Source: Actinacidiphila oryziradicis (lineage in GTDB: Bacteria; Actinomycetota; Actinomycetes; Streptomycetales; Streptomycetaceae). From it: a stretch of DNA of 36,312 nucleotides. Where the stretch lies: NCBI RefSeq assembly GCF_005047355.1, contig NZ_SUMC01000075.1, positions 1 through 36,312 on the forward strand, written 5' to 3'. Positions 23,206-30,480 of the stretch are shown in pieces. Positions within the stretch are counted from its first letter, which is position 1. The number at the start of each line of letters is the position of its first letter. Position numbers and translations under genes: made by a program. The notes beneath the pieces are model-generated. The model ran no database searches and was not told the origin of the DNA. It worked only from the letters and a program-made list of their open reading frames with translations.

Positions 23206-24138
23206 TTAACCGGCTGTAACGAAGGGGAAGTTGCCGGACAAGGTCTCATCGATGATTCGGCGGAGTTCGTCCAGGTGCTCTGCAGTGGGATCGATGAGCG
23301 GCGGACGTACCCCGCCGACGTCGAGCCCCCTGAGCCGCACGCCGGCCTTCACCAGCGACACGGCATATCCAGGAACCTTCGAACGAAGCTTCGCCAGGGG
23401 TACGAAAAAAGTGTCCAACAGCTGCTGCACGGCCTTCTCGTCACCCGTGGTGGCCGCATGGTGGAAGCGCAAGGCGACCTGCGGCGCGAAGCAGAAGACG
23501 GCGGACGAGTACAGATGCACCCCGAGGCCGACATACGCAGGGACGGTGAGCTCTGCCGTGGGAAGTCCGTTGAAGAACTGGAACGACTTGTCGCTGCCGT
23601 CCAGCGTGGTGCGGACCGAGGAGATCACCTGCGTCATGAGGTCGACATCACCGATGCCATCCTTGAGCCCGATCACCGAAGGCAGCTCCGCGATCCTCGC
23701 GGCGACCGCCGGGTCGAACCGAGCACTGCCGCGGTGGTAGACGATCACCGGCAGGTCCGTCGCACGGGCGACGGTTTCGACGTAGCGGACCAGTCCCGCA
23801 GGCGGCGCCTCCACCAGGTAGGGGGGCATCAGCAACAGACCGTCGGCACCGGCCCGCGCCGCGCCGCGCGCTTGCTCAACCGCGACGCGGACCTGACCAC
23901 CCGCACCGGCGAACACCGGCACCTGCCCAGCCACGACTCGCACCGCCGTCTCCACCACCTGGGTCGACTCCGCTGCGTCCAACGCATGGAATTCGCCGGT
24001 GCCACAGGCAGCGAAGACGCCACCCGGCCCCGCAGCCAAACCGTCCTCCAGGTGCCTGCTCAGTGCGTCGAGGTTGAGCTCCCCGGTGGACGAGAACGGT
24101 GTCACCGGAAAAAACAAGACTCCGCTAAGGTGCGGCAA
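23206..24138 (-). CDS. DapA-family lyase/dehydratase, 5-dehydro-4-deoxyglucarate dehydratase-like
   Basis: A 310-aa TIM-barrel class I aldolase-type enzyme. LSGVLFFPVTPF at the start, FAACGTGEFHAL, GADGLLLMPPYLVEAP, and the C-terminal RPPLIDPT match KdgD (5-dehydro-4-deoxyglucarate dehydratase) more than dihydrodipicolinate synthase. The Schiff-base lysine is Lys159 in VIGLKDGIGD and the proton-relay tyrosine is Tyr134 in VIVYHRG. The TTG at 24138 is preferred: GGAGG is 4 bases upstream and the family begins near this point; a TTG at 24168 would add ten residues but has no ribosome-binding site. First gene of the 13-gene operon, divergent from iclR. True substrate is probably a 2-oxo or keto-deoxy acid. 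Confidence 0.84.
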   Translation of the reverse strand: MPHLSGVLFFPVTPFSSTGELNLDALSRHLEDGLAAGPGGVFAACGTGEFHALDAAESTQVVETAVRVVAGQVPVFAGAGGQVRVAVEQARGAARAGADGLLLMPPYLVEAPPAGLVRYVETVARATDLPVIVYHRGSARFDPAVAARIAELPSVIGLKDGIGDVDLMTQVISSVRTTLDGSDKSFQFFNGLPTAELTVPAYVGLGVHLYSSAVFCFAPQVALRFHHAATTGDEKAVQQLLDTFFVPLAKLRSKVPGYAVSLVKAGVRLRGLDVGGVRPPLIDPTAEHLDELRRIIDETLSGNFPFVTAG

Positions 24139-24197
24139 GACCCCTCCGGTGTTCTCATACGTGAACAAGAGTTCAGCGAGTTGACTATGTGTGCAGA

Positions 24198-24226
24198 ACT
24201 ATGGGCACTGTTCATGGGGCTGTCAA
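24198..24226 (-). promoter_or_regulatory. promoter of the 13-gene catabolic/transport operon
   Basis: On the minus strand TTGACA (24226-24221), 17 bases, and CATAGT (24203-24198) form a good HrdB-type promoter. Start of transcription near 24190 would leave a leader of about 50 bases before the TTG at 24138. Nearby symmetric GAAC/GTTC pairs (24163-24174, and 24197-24213 with a wider gap) and GTTTAAAC (24228-24235) are candidate IclR sites. Confidence 0.5.
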
Positions 24227-24254
24227 GGTTTAAACAAATACAGGCGGGAAGCTC

Positions 24255-25079
24255 ATGACGCGGTTCGACCCACTGACAGACGACGCACAAGGCGCGGCGA
24301 ACACGCACGGCCCGACGGCCCCGGTCGCCACGGTGAAGTCGGCCGACCGCACGATCGACGTGCTCGAACTGCTGGCCAGCGCACCGCGCCGGCTCACGCT
24401 CAGCGAGATCCATCGCGAACTCGGAGTACCGAAGTCGAGCCTGCACAATCTGCTGCAGACGCTGGTCGCGCGCTCCTGGCTGGAGACTGACGAACGCAAC
24501 TCCACCTACGCGATCGGGATGCGCGCGCTACGCGCCGGCGCCTCCTACCTCGAGCGCGACCCGGTGATAGAGGCCGCCTGGCCCCTGCTGACCCACTTGC
24601 GCGACGAGCTCAACGAGACGGTGCACCTCGCGCGGCTCGACGGTTCCGACATCGTCTACCTCGCGAGCCGCGAGTCCGCGCACCACCTCCGCAGCAGCTC
24701 CCGCATCGGACGCCGACTGCCCGCCCACACCACCGGTCTCGGCAAGGCCCTGCTCGCCGTCCGGACCGACGAAGAGGTGGCCGCGCTACTGCCGCAAGAG
24801 CTCCGGCCGTTGACCCCGGACACCGTCACCGACCTCGAGACGCTCATCGGTGAACTGAACCAGGCGCGACGCGACGGATACATCTTCGAGCGGGCGCAAA
24901 ACACGCCCGGCCTCGGCTGCTTCGCCGTGGTCATCTCCAGACGGCAGCCCGCGATCGACGCACTGAGTTGCTCCGTCCCGCTGGTCCGCCTCACCGACGA
25001 ACACCGGATGCAGATCGTCTCCGCCCTCGTGCACGCCGCCGAAGAACTCAGACACGTCACACCACAACAGGCGCGGTGA
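24255..25079 (+). CDS. IclR-family transcriptional regulator
   Basis: A 274-aa regulator. After a ~28-residue flexible N-terminus the winged HTH occupies about residues 30-95 (SADRTIDVLELLASAPRRLT, then EIHRELGVPKSSLHNLLQTL), followed by the IclR effector domain: RIGRRLPAHTTGLGKALLA and RDGYIFERAQNTPGLGCFAV. ATG 24255 has GGGAAG 4-9 bases upstream. It is divergent from the 13-gene operon with 116 bp between starts, the usual arrangement for a local repressor or activator responding to a pathway intermediate. The effector is unknown. Confidence 0.9.
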   Translation: MTRFDPLTDDAQGAANTHGPTAPVATVKSADRTIDVLELLASAPRRLTLSEIHRELGVPKSSLHNLLQTLVARSWLETDERNSTYAIGMRALRAGASYLERDPVIEAAWPLLTHLRDELNETVHLARLDGSDIVYLASRESAHHLRSSSRIGRRLPAHTTGLGKALLAVRTDEEVAALLPQELRPLTPDTVTDLETLIGELNQARRDGYIFERAQNTPGLGCFAVVISRRQPAIDALSCSVPLVRLTDEHRMQIVSALVHAAEELRHVTPQQAR

Positions 25080-25156
25080 AACCGTGGTCAACGTGGCCGA
25101 CAAGCTGAGCTCCTAAAACGATCCTCGCATCGCAGGGCATCACACAAGGACGCCGC

Positions 25157-25400
25157 GTCGCCGTCGTACAAGGGCTACCGGTGTGCGGCGCAGGTCACCG
25201 CCCTTACGTGCGGCTGCATCACCGATTCCCGTCGACCTTCCGCGACGTCGAGAAATCGATACTCGCCCGGAGCACAGTGGCCTCCTACGAGACGGTCCGG
25301 CAGTGGCATGCGAAGTTCGGGGCCGATTACGCGGCCGCCCGCGCCGCCGTGGCACCGGACCGGGGACAATCGGAAGTGGGTCACGATTCAAGCGTCGCCG
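25157..25400 (+). pseudogene. IS6-family transposase 5' remnant
   Basis: Two frames together give an IS6-type N-terminus: SPSYKGYR in one, then LHHRFPSTFRDVEKSILAR and SYETVRQWHAKFG in another, followed by sequence resembling PRPGDKW near 25360-25385. This matches the start and HTH of IS6/IS26-like transposases (YRFP...I...VWLYYRF..S.RDVEE.....G....ETVR.W..KFG). A frameshift lies near 25205 and the catalytic DDE part is gone. Confidence 0.55.
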
Positions 25401-26179
25401 ACACCCGTTCCGGGAATTCGCGAGGACTGATTCCATTTCATCAAGGCGCACGATTTTGCAGAGTTCTGAATTCGTGTCAGACGGCGCCTACTTTTTTGTG
25501 TGCATGTACCTGATTCGATGGAACATCAGATCTAGACTAATTTCTCCATAGGGAATTTTCCGGAACTGACGGGACGTCACCGGGCGCTGTTGCGGGGCCC
25601 CGCACGGCAGGACCCTCACCTACATCCGTGGCACAACACCCCGGTGGTCATGACCGCCCTCCGCGACATCGTCCGAGGCACCCCTCCGGCTCGCCGGCTG
25701 GGCCAACACGGCCAGCGGCCGACGAACTCATACCGACCCCCGAAGCACCCTCACCCTTCACGGCATCGCCTGATCAAACCCGGACGAGTCCGGAGAACTC
25801 CAGGGCGCCCTGGATGCCTCCCGGCCATTGAAGATGGACACACAACGGAAAAGCCCTTGCCCAAGCGCATGGCGAGAACCTCGAACTCCGCCGCGAGCTG
25901 GCCCGCCGCGGAGGCACCGTCACCCGTCCGCAGACCAGCGCTATCGGTCCATGCTGACCACGTCACATCGATCGAAGGAACAACCTGACCAGCTACAACG
26001 CGATCAGATCTTGCTCATACCGTTGATAACTTCAGGTCGGCGAAGCCGTGTTCGTTGGCGGCGCGCTCCCGGCTGACCAGCTCTGACCAGCGGTTATGTG
26101 CATGCGTAGCTTTGTTGGGTGCAGCCGTTGTTGCCACCCTTGGCGCACCCGTTGTCGCACCCGTGTTGAACGCCGAATC
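25401..26179. other. stretch without a recognisable gene, with an AT-rich patch
   Basis: About 780 bp with no supported gene. 25440-25560 is clearly lower in GC than the rest (runs such as CTACTTTTTTGTGTGCATG and GGGAATTTTCCGG), unlike its surroundings, which suggests imported or junction DNA. Open frames at 25590-25988 and 26032-26274 have no motifs or ribosome-binding sites. Confidence 0.4.
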
Positions 26180-26406
26180 GGGCGACAGAGTCCCACACGC
26201 TCATCCTCAACGAACGACACCGGCGCCGAACCCTCACCAGGTACCTGGACCACTACAACGGACACCGGCCCCACCGCGGCTTGAGCCAGCTCTGTTCATC
26301 GCAGACTGAAGCCGGGCCACCACGCCCCATCGACCTCGCCGAGCACCGCATCCACCGCAGTGCAGTCCTCGACGGACTCATCAACGAGTACCAGATCGCC
26401 AGTTGA
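26180..26406 (+). pseudogene. 3' end of an IS3/IS481-type (rve) transposase
   Basis: The frame ending at TGA 26404-26406 reads HTLILNERHRRRTLTRYLDH then YNGHRPHRGL, and finishes HRSAVLDGLINEYQIAS. ILNERHLR..L..Y..HYN.HRPHR.L is the end of the integrase-core domain and VL.GLINEY.. is the usual final peptide of this Streptomyces group. The remainder upstream is missing. A related 3' end lies in opposite orientation at 35719-35841. Confidence 0.65.
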
Positions 26407-26460
26407 CACCGCCAAGAACCCGCAGATCAAGGACCGGATCCGGTATTTGAGCCCACAGGA

Positions 26461-27465
26461 TCAGCTCCCGCTGGAGAACGCCGCGTCGAAGGAGTGCGCC
26501 GGCGGCTCGAAGGCGAGCCGGCGCAGGTATTCCAGCGACTCGGGCGCCCCCTGGAGTCGGTCCATGCCCGCGTCCTCCCACTCCACCGAGACCGGCCCCT
26601 CGTAACCGATCGCGTTGAGCATCCGGAAGACGTCCTCCCACGGCACGTCGCCGTGGCCGACCGACACGAAGTCCCAGCCGCGGTGGGGGTCGCCCCACGG
26701 CAGGTGCGAGCCGAGGCGCCCGTTGCGCCCGTCCAGGCGCCTGCGGGCCTCCTTGCAGTCCACGTGGTAGATCCGGTCCCGGAAGGTGTCGAGGAACGCC
26801 ACCGGGTCCAGGTCCTGCCACACGAAGTGGCTGGGGTCGAAGTTGAGCCCGAACCCGGGCCGGTTGCCGATGGCGTCCAGGGTCCGCCGGGCGGTCCAGA
26901 AGTCGTAGGCAATCTCGCTGGGGTGAACCTCCAGGGCGAAGCGCACGCCGACCTCGTCGAAGACGTCGATCAGCGGGTTCCACCGCTCGGCGAAGTCCTT
27001 GAAGCCCCGCTCGACCATGGACTCCGGCACCGGCGGGAACATCGCGACGGTGTGCCAGATCGACGAGCCGGTGAAGCCGATGACGGTGTCGACGCCGAAG
27101 GCCGCGGCGGCCCGCGCGGTGTCCGCGATCTCGGCCGCGGCCCGGCGGCGCACCCCCTCGGGGTCGCCGTCCTGCCAGATCCGCGTCGGCAGGATGCCCT
27201 TGTGCCGCTCGTCGATGGGGTGGTCGCAGACGGCCTGGCCGACCAGGTGGTTGGAGATGGCCCAGCAGTTCAGGCCGTACTTCTCCAGCAGAGCGTGCCG
27301 GCCCTCGAGGTAGCCGTCCTCTGAGAGCGCCCGGTCGACCTCGAAGTGGTCGCCCCAGCAGGCGAGTTCGAGTCCGTCGTAGCCCCAGTCGCGGGCGAGC
27401 CGGCAGACCTCCTCCAGCGGGAGGTCGGCCCACTGCCCGGTGAAAAGGGTGAAGGGACGGGGCAT
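26461..27465 (-). CDS. cytoplasmic sugar phosphate isomerase/epimerase (AP-endonuclease-2 TIM barrel)
   Basis: A 334-aa TIM-barrel protein of the xylose-isomerase-like family. It opens FTLFTGQWADLPLEEVCRLA and WGYDGLELACWGDHFEV, and has metal-site-type segments in order: FALEVHPSEIAYDFWT, GLNFDPSHFVWQDLDP, YHVDCKEAR and VSVEWEDAGMDR, giving the usual Glu/Asp/His/Glu ligands. No signal peptide. The ATG at 27465 has GAGGAGAACGCC upstream. Divergent from a Tat-exported relative across a 690-bp region. Family members isomerise, epimerise or eliminate from keto-sugars or inositols; together with the ABC importer and Gfo/Idh gene it likely acts on an oxidised sugar. Confidence 0.85.
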   Translation of the reverse strand: MPRPFTLFTGQWADLPLEEVCRLARDWGYDGLELACWGDHFEVDRALSEDGYLEGRHALLEKYGLNCWAISNHLVGQAVCDHPIDERHKGILPTRIWQDGDPEGVRRRAAAEIADTARAAAAFGVDTVIGFTGSSIWHTVAMFPPVPESMVERGFKDFAERWNPLIDVFDEVGVRFALEVHPSEIAYDFWTARRTLDAIGNRPGFGLNFDPSHFVWQDLDPVAFLDTFRDRIYHVDCKEARRRLDGRNGRLGSHLPWGDPHRGWDFVSVGHGDVPWEDVFRMLNAIGYEGPVSVEWEDAGMDRLQGAPESLEYLRRLAFEPPAHSFDAAFSSGS

Positions 27466-27730
27466 GGCGTTCTCCTCGTGTCTCGGGTGGTGACGGGACG
27501 CCTGCTCGGGCCGTTGGGCGTGTGCATTCGGCCGAGGCCGGCCGCGAGCCTGTCGTCGGCGCCGACGCGCGGCCGCGCCGGCCGGGTGTGCTGGTCGGGG
27601 CTCCGGCAGGACGGTTCGCCGGTGCCGTACGGGTTCCGGGCGACGGGCCCGGGGACTGGTGGCGGGCCGCCGCGCCCCCCAGGGGTCACGAGCGGGGGAG
27701 GCGCCACGAGAGTGCCGCGAGCGGTGGCGG

Positions 27731-27826
27731 GTGTCAAGACACTAACCGTCAAACCGCCGAAACATCGTGTTGACGCATCGGAAGTTTCGTCGGAACGGAA
27801 GGAAGTTCGGGATTTTGCTGCCGAAC
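27731..27826. promoter_or_regulatory. cluster of inverted repeats, candidate operators
   Basis: The long divergent intergenic region (27466-28158) holds three short symmetric sites: GTGTC-AA-GACAC (27731-27742), CGAAAC...GTTTCG (27758-27763 and 27784-27789), and GTTCGG-N10-CCGAAC (27805-27826). The last ends 4 bases before the -35 box of the candidate rightward promoter. They could bind the ROK regulator encoded downstream. The rest of the intergenic region, 27466-27720, shows nothing recognisable. Confidence 0.35.
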
Positions 27827-27829
27827 CTC

Positions 27830-27858
27830 TGGACAGCCGCCGATGGAGTTCCTACTGT
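27830..27858 (+). promoter_or_regulatory. candidate promoter for the Tat-exported isomerase gene
   Basis: TGGACA (27830-27835), 17-base spacer, TACTGT (27853-27858) resembles an HrdB-type promoter. The leader to the ATG at 28159 would be long, about 295 bases, with no structure that I recognise as a riboswitch. Confidence 0.4.
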
Positions 27859-28158
27859 TCTCGGCGTCAACCATCAAGCGGCGTAGGCAAGTCCGAGGCG
27901 CCGACGAGTCGGTGGCGTCAGTGGGGTTCCTCCGTTCCTACGGGGACCGCTGCGGCCAGGAGCCGCGCGGAGACTCCGGGCCGCATCCGTTTCCCAGCAC
28001 CTCGGTACCACCCCGTCCCGCACCGGTGCCATCCGTGCGGCGCACCGACGGACCGATCCGCCCCGCCGACCGGCCGAGCCGTGCTCGGTGCCGCCAAGGG
28101 GGGACACCCCTGTGCAGCGCCGACCGTGCTGCACACCCGCCCACACGAAGGAGTGATC

Positions 28159-29157
28159 ATGGGTCTGCCGAACCGAGACCTCGACCGCAGGGGATTGCTG
28201 CGGGCCGCCGTGGGAGCTACCGTCGCGATCGGCGCCGCCGCGCTGGCCGGGGCGACGCCCGCGCTGGCGGCCGCGTCGACCTCGCCTGCCACGGCCGACC
28301 GCTCGGCCTCCCTGACGATCCCCATGGGCTCCATCGGTATCCAGCTCTACAGCGTCCGCGACAAGGTCGCACAGCTCGGATTCCGCGTGGTCTTCGAGAC
28401 GCTCGCGCAGATGGGCTACAAGGAGGTGGAGTTCGCCGGCTACACCCAGAACACCTCCATCCTCGGCCGCCAGATCACCGTCCCGGAGATCCGGCAGCTG
28501 CTCGACGACAACGGGCTGCGTGCGATCGGCAGCCACGTCGACCTCGGGACCTGGGCAGCCGGCCTCGACCAGCAGCTGGACTACGCCGAGATCCTCGGCA
28601 TGAAGCACGTCGGCACCGCCAACGCCCCGTCGAACACCGAGACGGTGTCCGCCTACCTGTCGGCGTCGGAGCTGTTCAACACCTACGGCGAGGCCGCCGC
28701 GGCCCGCGGCCTGATGTTCTACCAGCACAACCACTACCCCGAGTTCGCGTTCGCCACAGACCAGCCGTCCGTGCGCCTGTACGACGTCTTCCTGGCGAAC
28801 ACCGACCCCCGGTACGTCTTCCTGGAGATGGACGTCTACTGGGCCTACGTAGGCCAGTACCGCTACCCGGGCTTCGACCCGGCCGCGTACGTGCGCGCCC
28901 ACCCCCACCGCTACCCGATGTTCCACATGAAGGACGGCGCACCCAACCCCGACAACCCCAACGGCTACGACATCGTCGAGTTCGGCGCGGGCGACCTGCC
29001 CTACAAGTCGTTCATCCACGCCATCGGCCCGCGCGGCGTCCACCTGCCCATCTGGGAGCAGGACACCGCCGTCAACACGCTCCCCAACCCGCCCGGCTCC
29101 TTCGCATCGGCGCAGCGCAGCCTCACCGCGATCGACGACCTGCTGAGCAAGCACTGA
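28159..29157 (+). CDS. Tat-exported sugar phosphate isomerase/epimerase-like TIM-barrel protein
   Basis: A 332-aa protein whose N-terminus is a Tat signal: twin arginine in NRDLDRRGLLRAA, a hydrophobic Ala/Gly core and an ATPALA-A cleavage site near residue 39. The mature part is a xylose-isomerase-like TIM barrel: GSIGIQLYSVRDKVA, GYKEVEFAGY, YQHNHYPEF, a central FLEMDVYWAYVG and YPMFHMKDG, with ligands E, H, E/D and H recognisable. The ATG at 28159 has AAGGAG 8 bases before it. Export of an isomerase-type enzyme implies an extracellular, non-phosphorylated substrate. A strong terminator follows, so it is a single-gene unit divergent from the cytoplasmic paralogue. Confidence 0.87.
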   Translation: MGLPNRDLDRRGLLRAAVGATVAIGAAALAGATPALAAASTSPATADRSASLTIPMGSIGIQLYSVRDKVAQLGFRVVFETLAQMGYKEVEFAGYTQNTSILGRQITVPEIRQLLDDNGLRAIGSHVDLGTWAAGLDQQLDYAEILGMKHVGTANAPSNTETVSAYLSASELFNTYGEAAAARGLMFYQHNHYPEFAFATDQPSVRLYDVFLANTDPRYVFLEMDVYWAYVGQYRYPGFDPAAYVRAHPHRYPMFHMKDGAPNPDNPNGYDIVEFGAGDLPYKSFIHAIGPRGVHLPIWEQDTAVNTLPNPPGSFASAQRSLTAIDDLLSKH

Positions 29158-29163
29158 CACCGC

Positions 29164-29202
29164 GCCGGTCGGGCGTGCCCCGGGGGTGCACGCCGGACCG
29201 GC
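29164..29202 (+). terminator. strong hairpin terminator after the Tat-exported isomerase gene
   Basis: Arms 29164-29178 and 29188-29202 pair over 15 positions with a single mismatch (GCCGGTC-G-GGCGTGC), with a 9-base loop, beginning 6 bases after the stop codon. Followed by CTGTTTCCTTC rather than a clean T-run, as is common in Streptomyces. Confidence 0.7.
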
Positions 29203-29304
29203 CGCCGGCCCCTGTTTCCTTCTGACGGTCCATCGGAAGCGGTGGCCGTTCCGGCAAAAAGCCCAGCCGCCCCGGCGTAGCATCCCGGCATCCATCGCAA
29301 GGAG

Positions 29305-30480
29305 GTGAGCATCATTAGCGTCCAGTACCGCCTGCTCAGGCTGCTGCGCGACCACGGTCCGCAGTCCCGGGCCCAGCTGCTCGACCGTCTCGGAGTGCCG
29401 CGTCCGCGGGTGCTCGCCGAACTCGACCGGCTGGTCGCGGCGGGCCGGATCCTGGAGGCGGGACCGGCGGCATCGCGGGGCGGGCGCCGCTCGACCCTCG
29501 TTGATTTGCACCCCGGAGTGCGGTTCGCCGCCGTGGACCTGGGCGCCAGCTCCCTCGACATCGAGATCACCGACGGGCGACTGGAGCCGGTCACCTCGCA
29601 CACCGAGCCTTGCGACATCCGCTCCGGTGCGAGCACGGTCCTCGACCGCGTCAGCGAGTTGCTGGGCAAGATGCGCGGGCAGGGCCACTTCTCGCAGCTG
29701 GACGCGATCGGCATCGGCCTACCCGGTCCGGTGAGCTTCCGCGACGGGGTCCCCGTCTCGCCGCCGATCATGCCCGGGTGGGACCGGTACCCGGTCCGCG
29801 ACGTGCTCGCCCGGGAGCACGGCTGCCCGGTGGTGGTCGACAACGACGTGAACATCATGGCGCTGGGCGAGCAGCACAGCGGCGTCGCCCGCGCCGTCGC
29901 TGACCCGCTGTTCGTCAAGATCGGCAGCGGTATCGGCTGCGGCGTCCAGGTGCACGGCGAGATCTACCGGGGCACCGGGGGCTGCGCCGGGGACATCGGC
30001 CACATCCAGGTCGACCCCGAAGGCCCCTTGTGCTCCTGCGGGAACGTCGGGTGCCTGGAGGCGTTCTTCGGCGGGGTCGCGCTCGCCCGCGACGCGACGG
30101 CGGCAGCCCGCTCAGGGCAGTCGCAGCCGCTCGTAGCCAGGCTCGCCGAGGCCGGCGTGTTGACCGCCAAGGACGTCGCCGACTGCGCGGCGGCCGGGGA
30201 CGCCGTGTGCGTCGCCCTGATCCGGGCCGGCGGGCGCCGGGTCGGGCAGGTGCTCGCCGGACTGGTGAGCTTCATGAACCCCTCCATGATCGTCATTGGC
30301 GGCGGCCTGGCCGGGCTCGGCCACGTCCTGCTCGCCGAGATCCGCAGCGTCGTCTACCAGCGATCGCTGCCACTGGCCACGGGCAACCTGCCCATCGTGA
30401 TGTCCGAGCTGGGCTCCCGTGCCGGAGTCGTCGGCGCGGCCGTGCTGGCCAGCGAACTTGCCTACGGGAGCCCACTGTGA
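29305..30480 (+). CDS. ROK-family transcriptional regulator
   Basis: A 391-aa repressor of the NagC/XylR type. Residues 5-70 form an HTH (YRLLRLLRDHGPQSRAQLLD), followed by a sugar-kinase-like domain: AAVDLGASSLDIEI, IGIGLPGPV, DNDVNIMALGE, and the zinc motif GHIQVDP...CSCGNVGCLEAFF, all intact. The first possible start, GTG 29305, overlaps the very strong AAGGAGGTG ribosome-binding sequence, leaving no proper spacing; a rarer ATC or ATT codon at 29311/29314 would be better spaced. First gene of the transporter operon, overlapping the ATPase gene by 4 bp (GTGA). Ligand likely the imported sugar. Confidence 0.88.
   Translation: MSIISVQYRLLRLLRDHGPQSRAQLLDRLGVPRPRVLAELDRLVAAGRILEAGPAASRGGRRSTLVDLHPGVRFAAVDLGASSLDIEITDGRLEPVTSHTEPCDIRSGASTVLDRVSELLGKMRGQGHFSQLDAIGIGLPGPVSFRDGVPVSPPIMPGWDRYPVRDVLAREHGCPVVVDNDVNIMALGEQHSGVARAVADPLFVKIGSGIGCGVQVHGEIYRGTGGCAGDIGHIQVDPEGPLCSCGNVGCLEAFFGGVALARDATAAARSGQSQPLVARLAEAGVLTAKDVADCAAAGDAVCVALIRAGGRRVGQVLAGLVSFMNPSMIVIGGGLAGLGHVLLAEIRSVVYQRSLPLATGNLPIVMSELGSRAGVVGAAVLASELAYGSPL

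Noticed and set aside
27874..29688. 604-aa minus-strand frame opposite the Tat-exported isomerase
   Set aside because: Antisense shadow; spans a terminator and two genes and has no recognisable domain.
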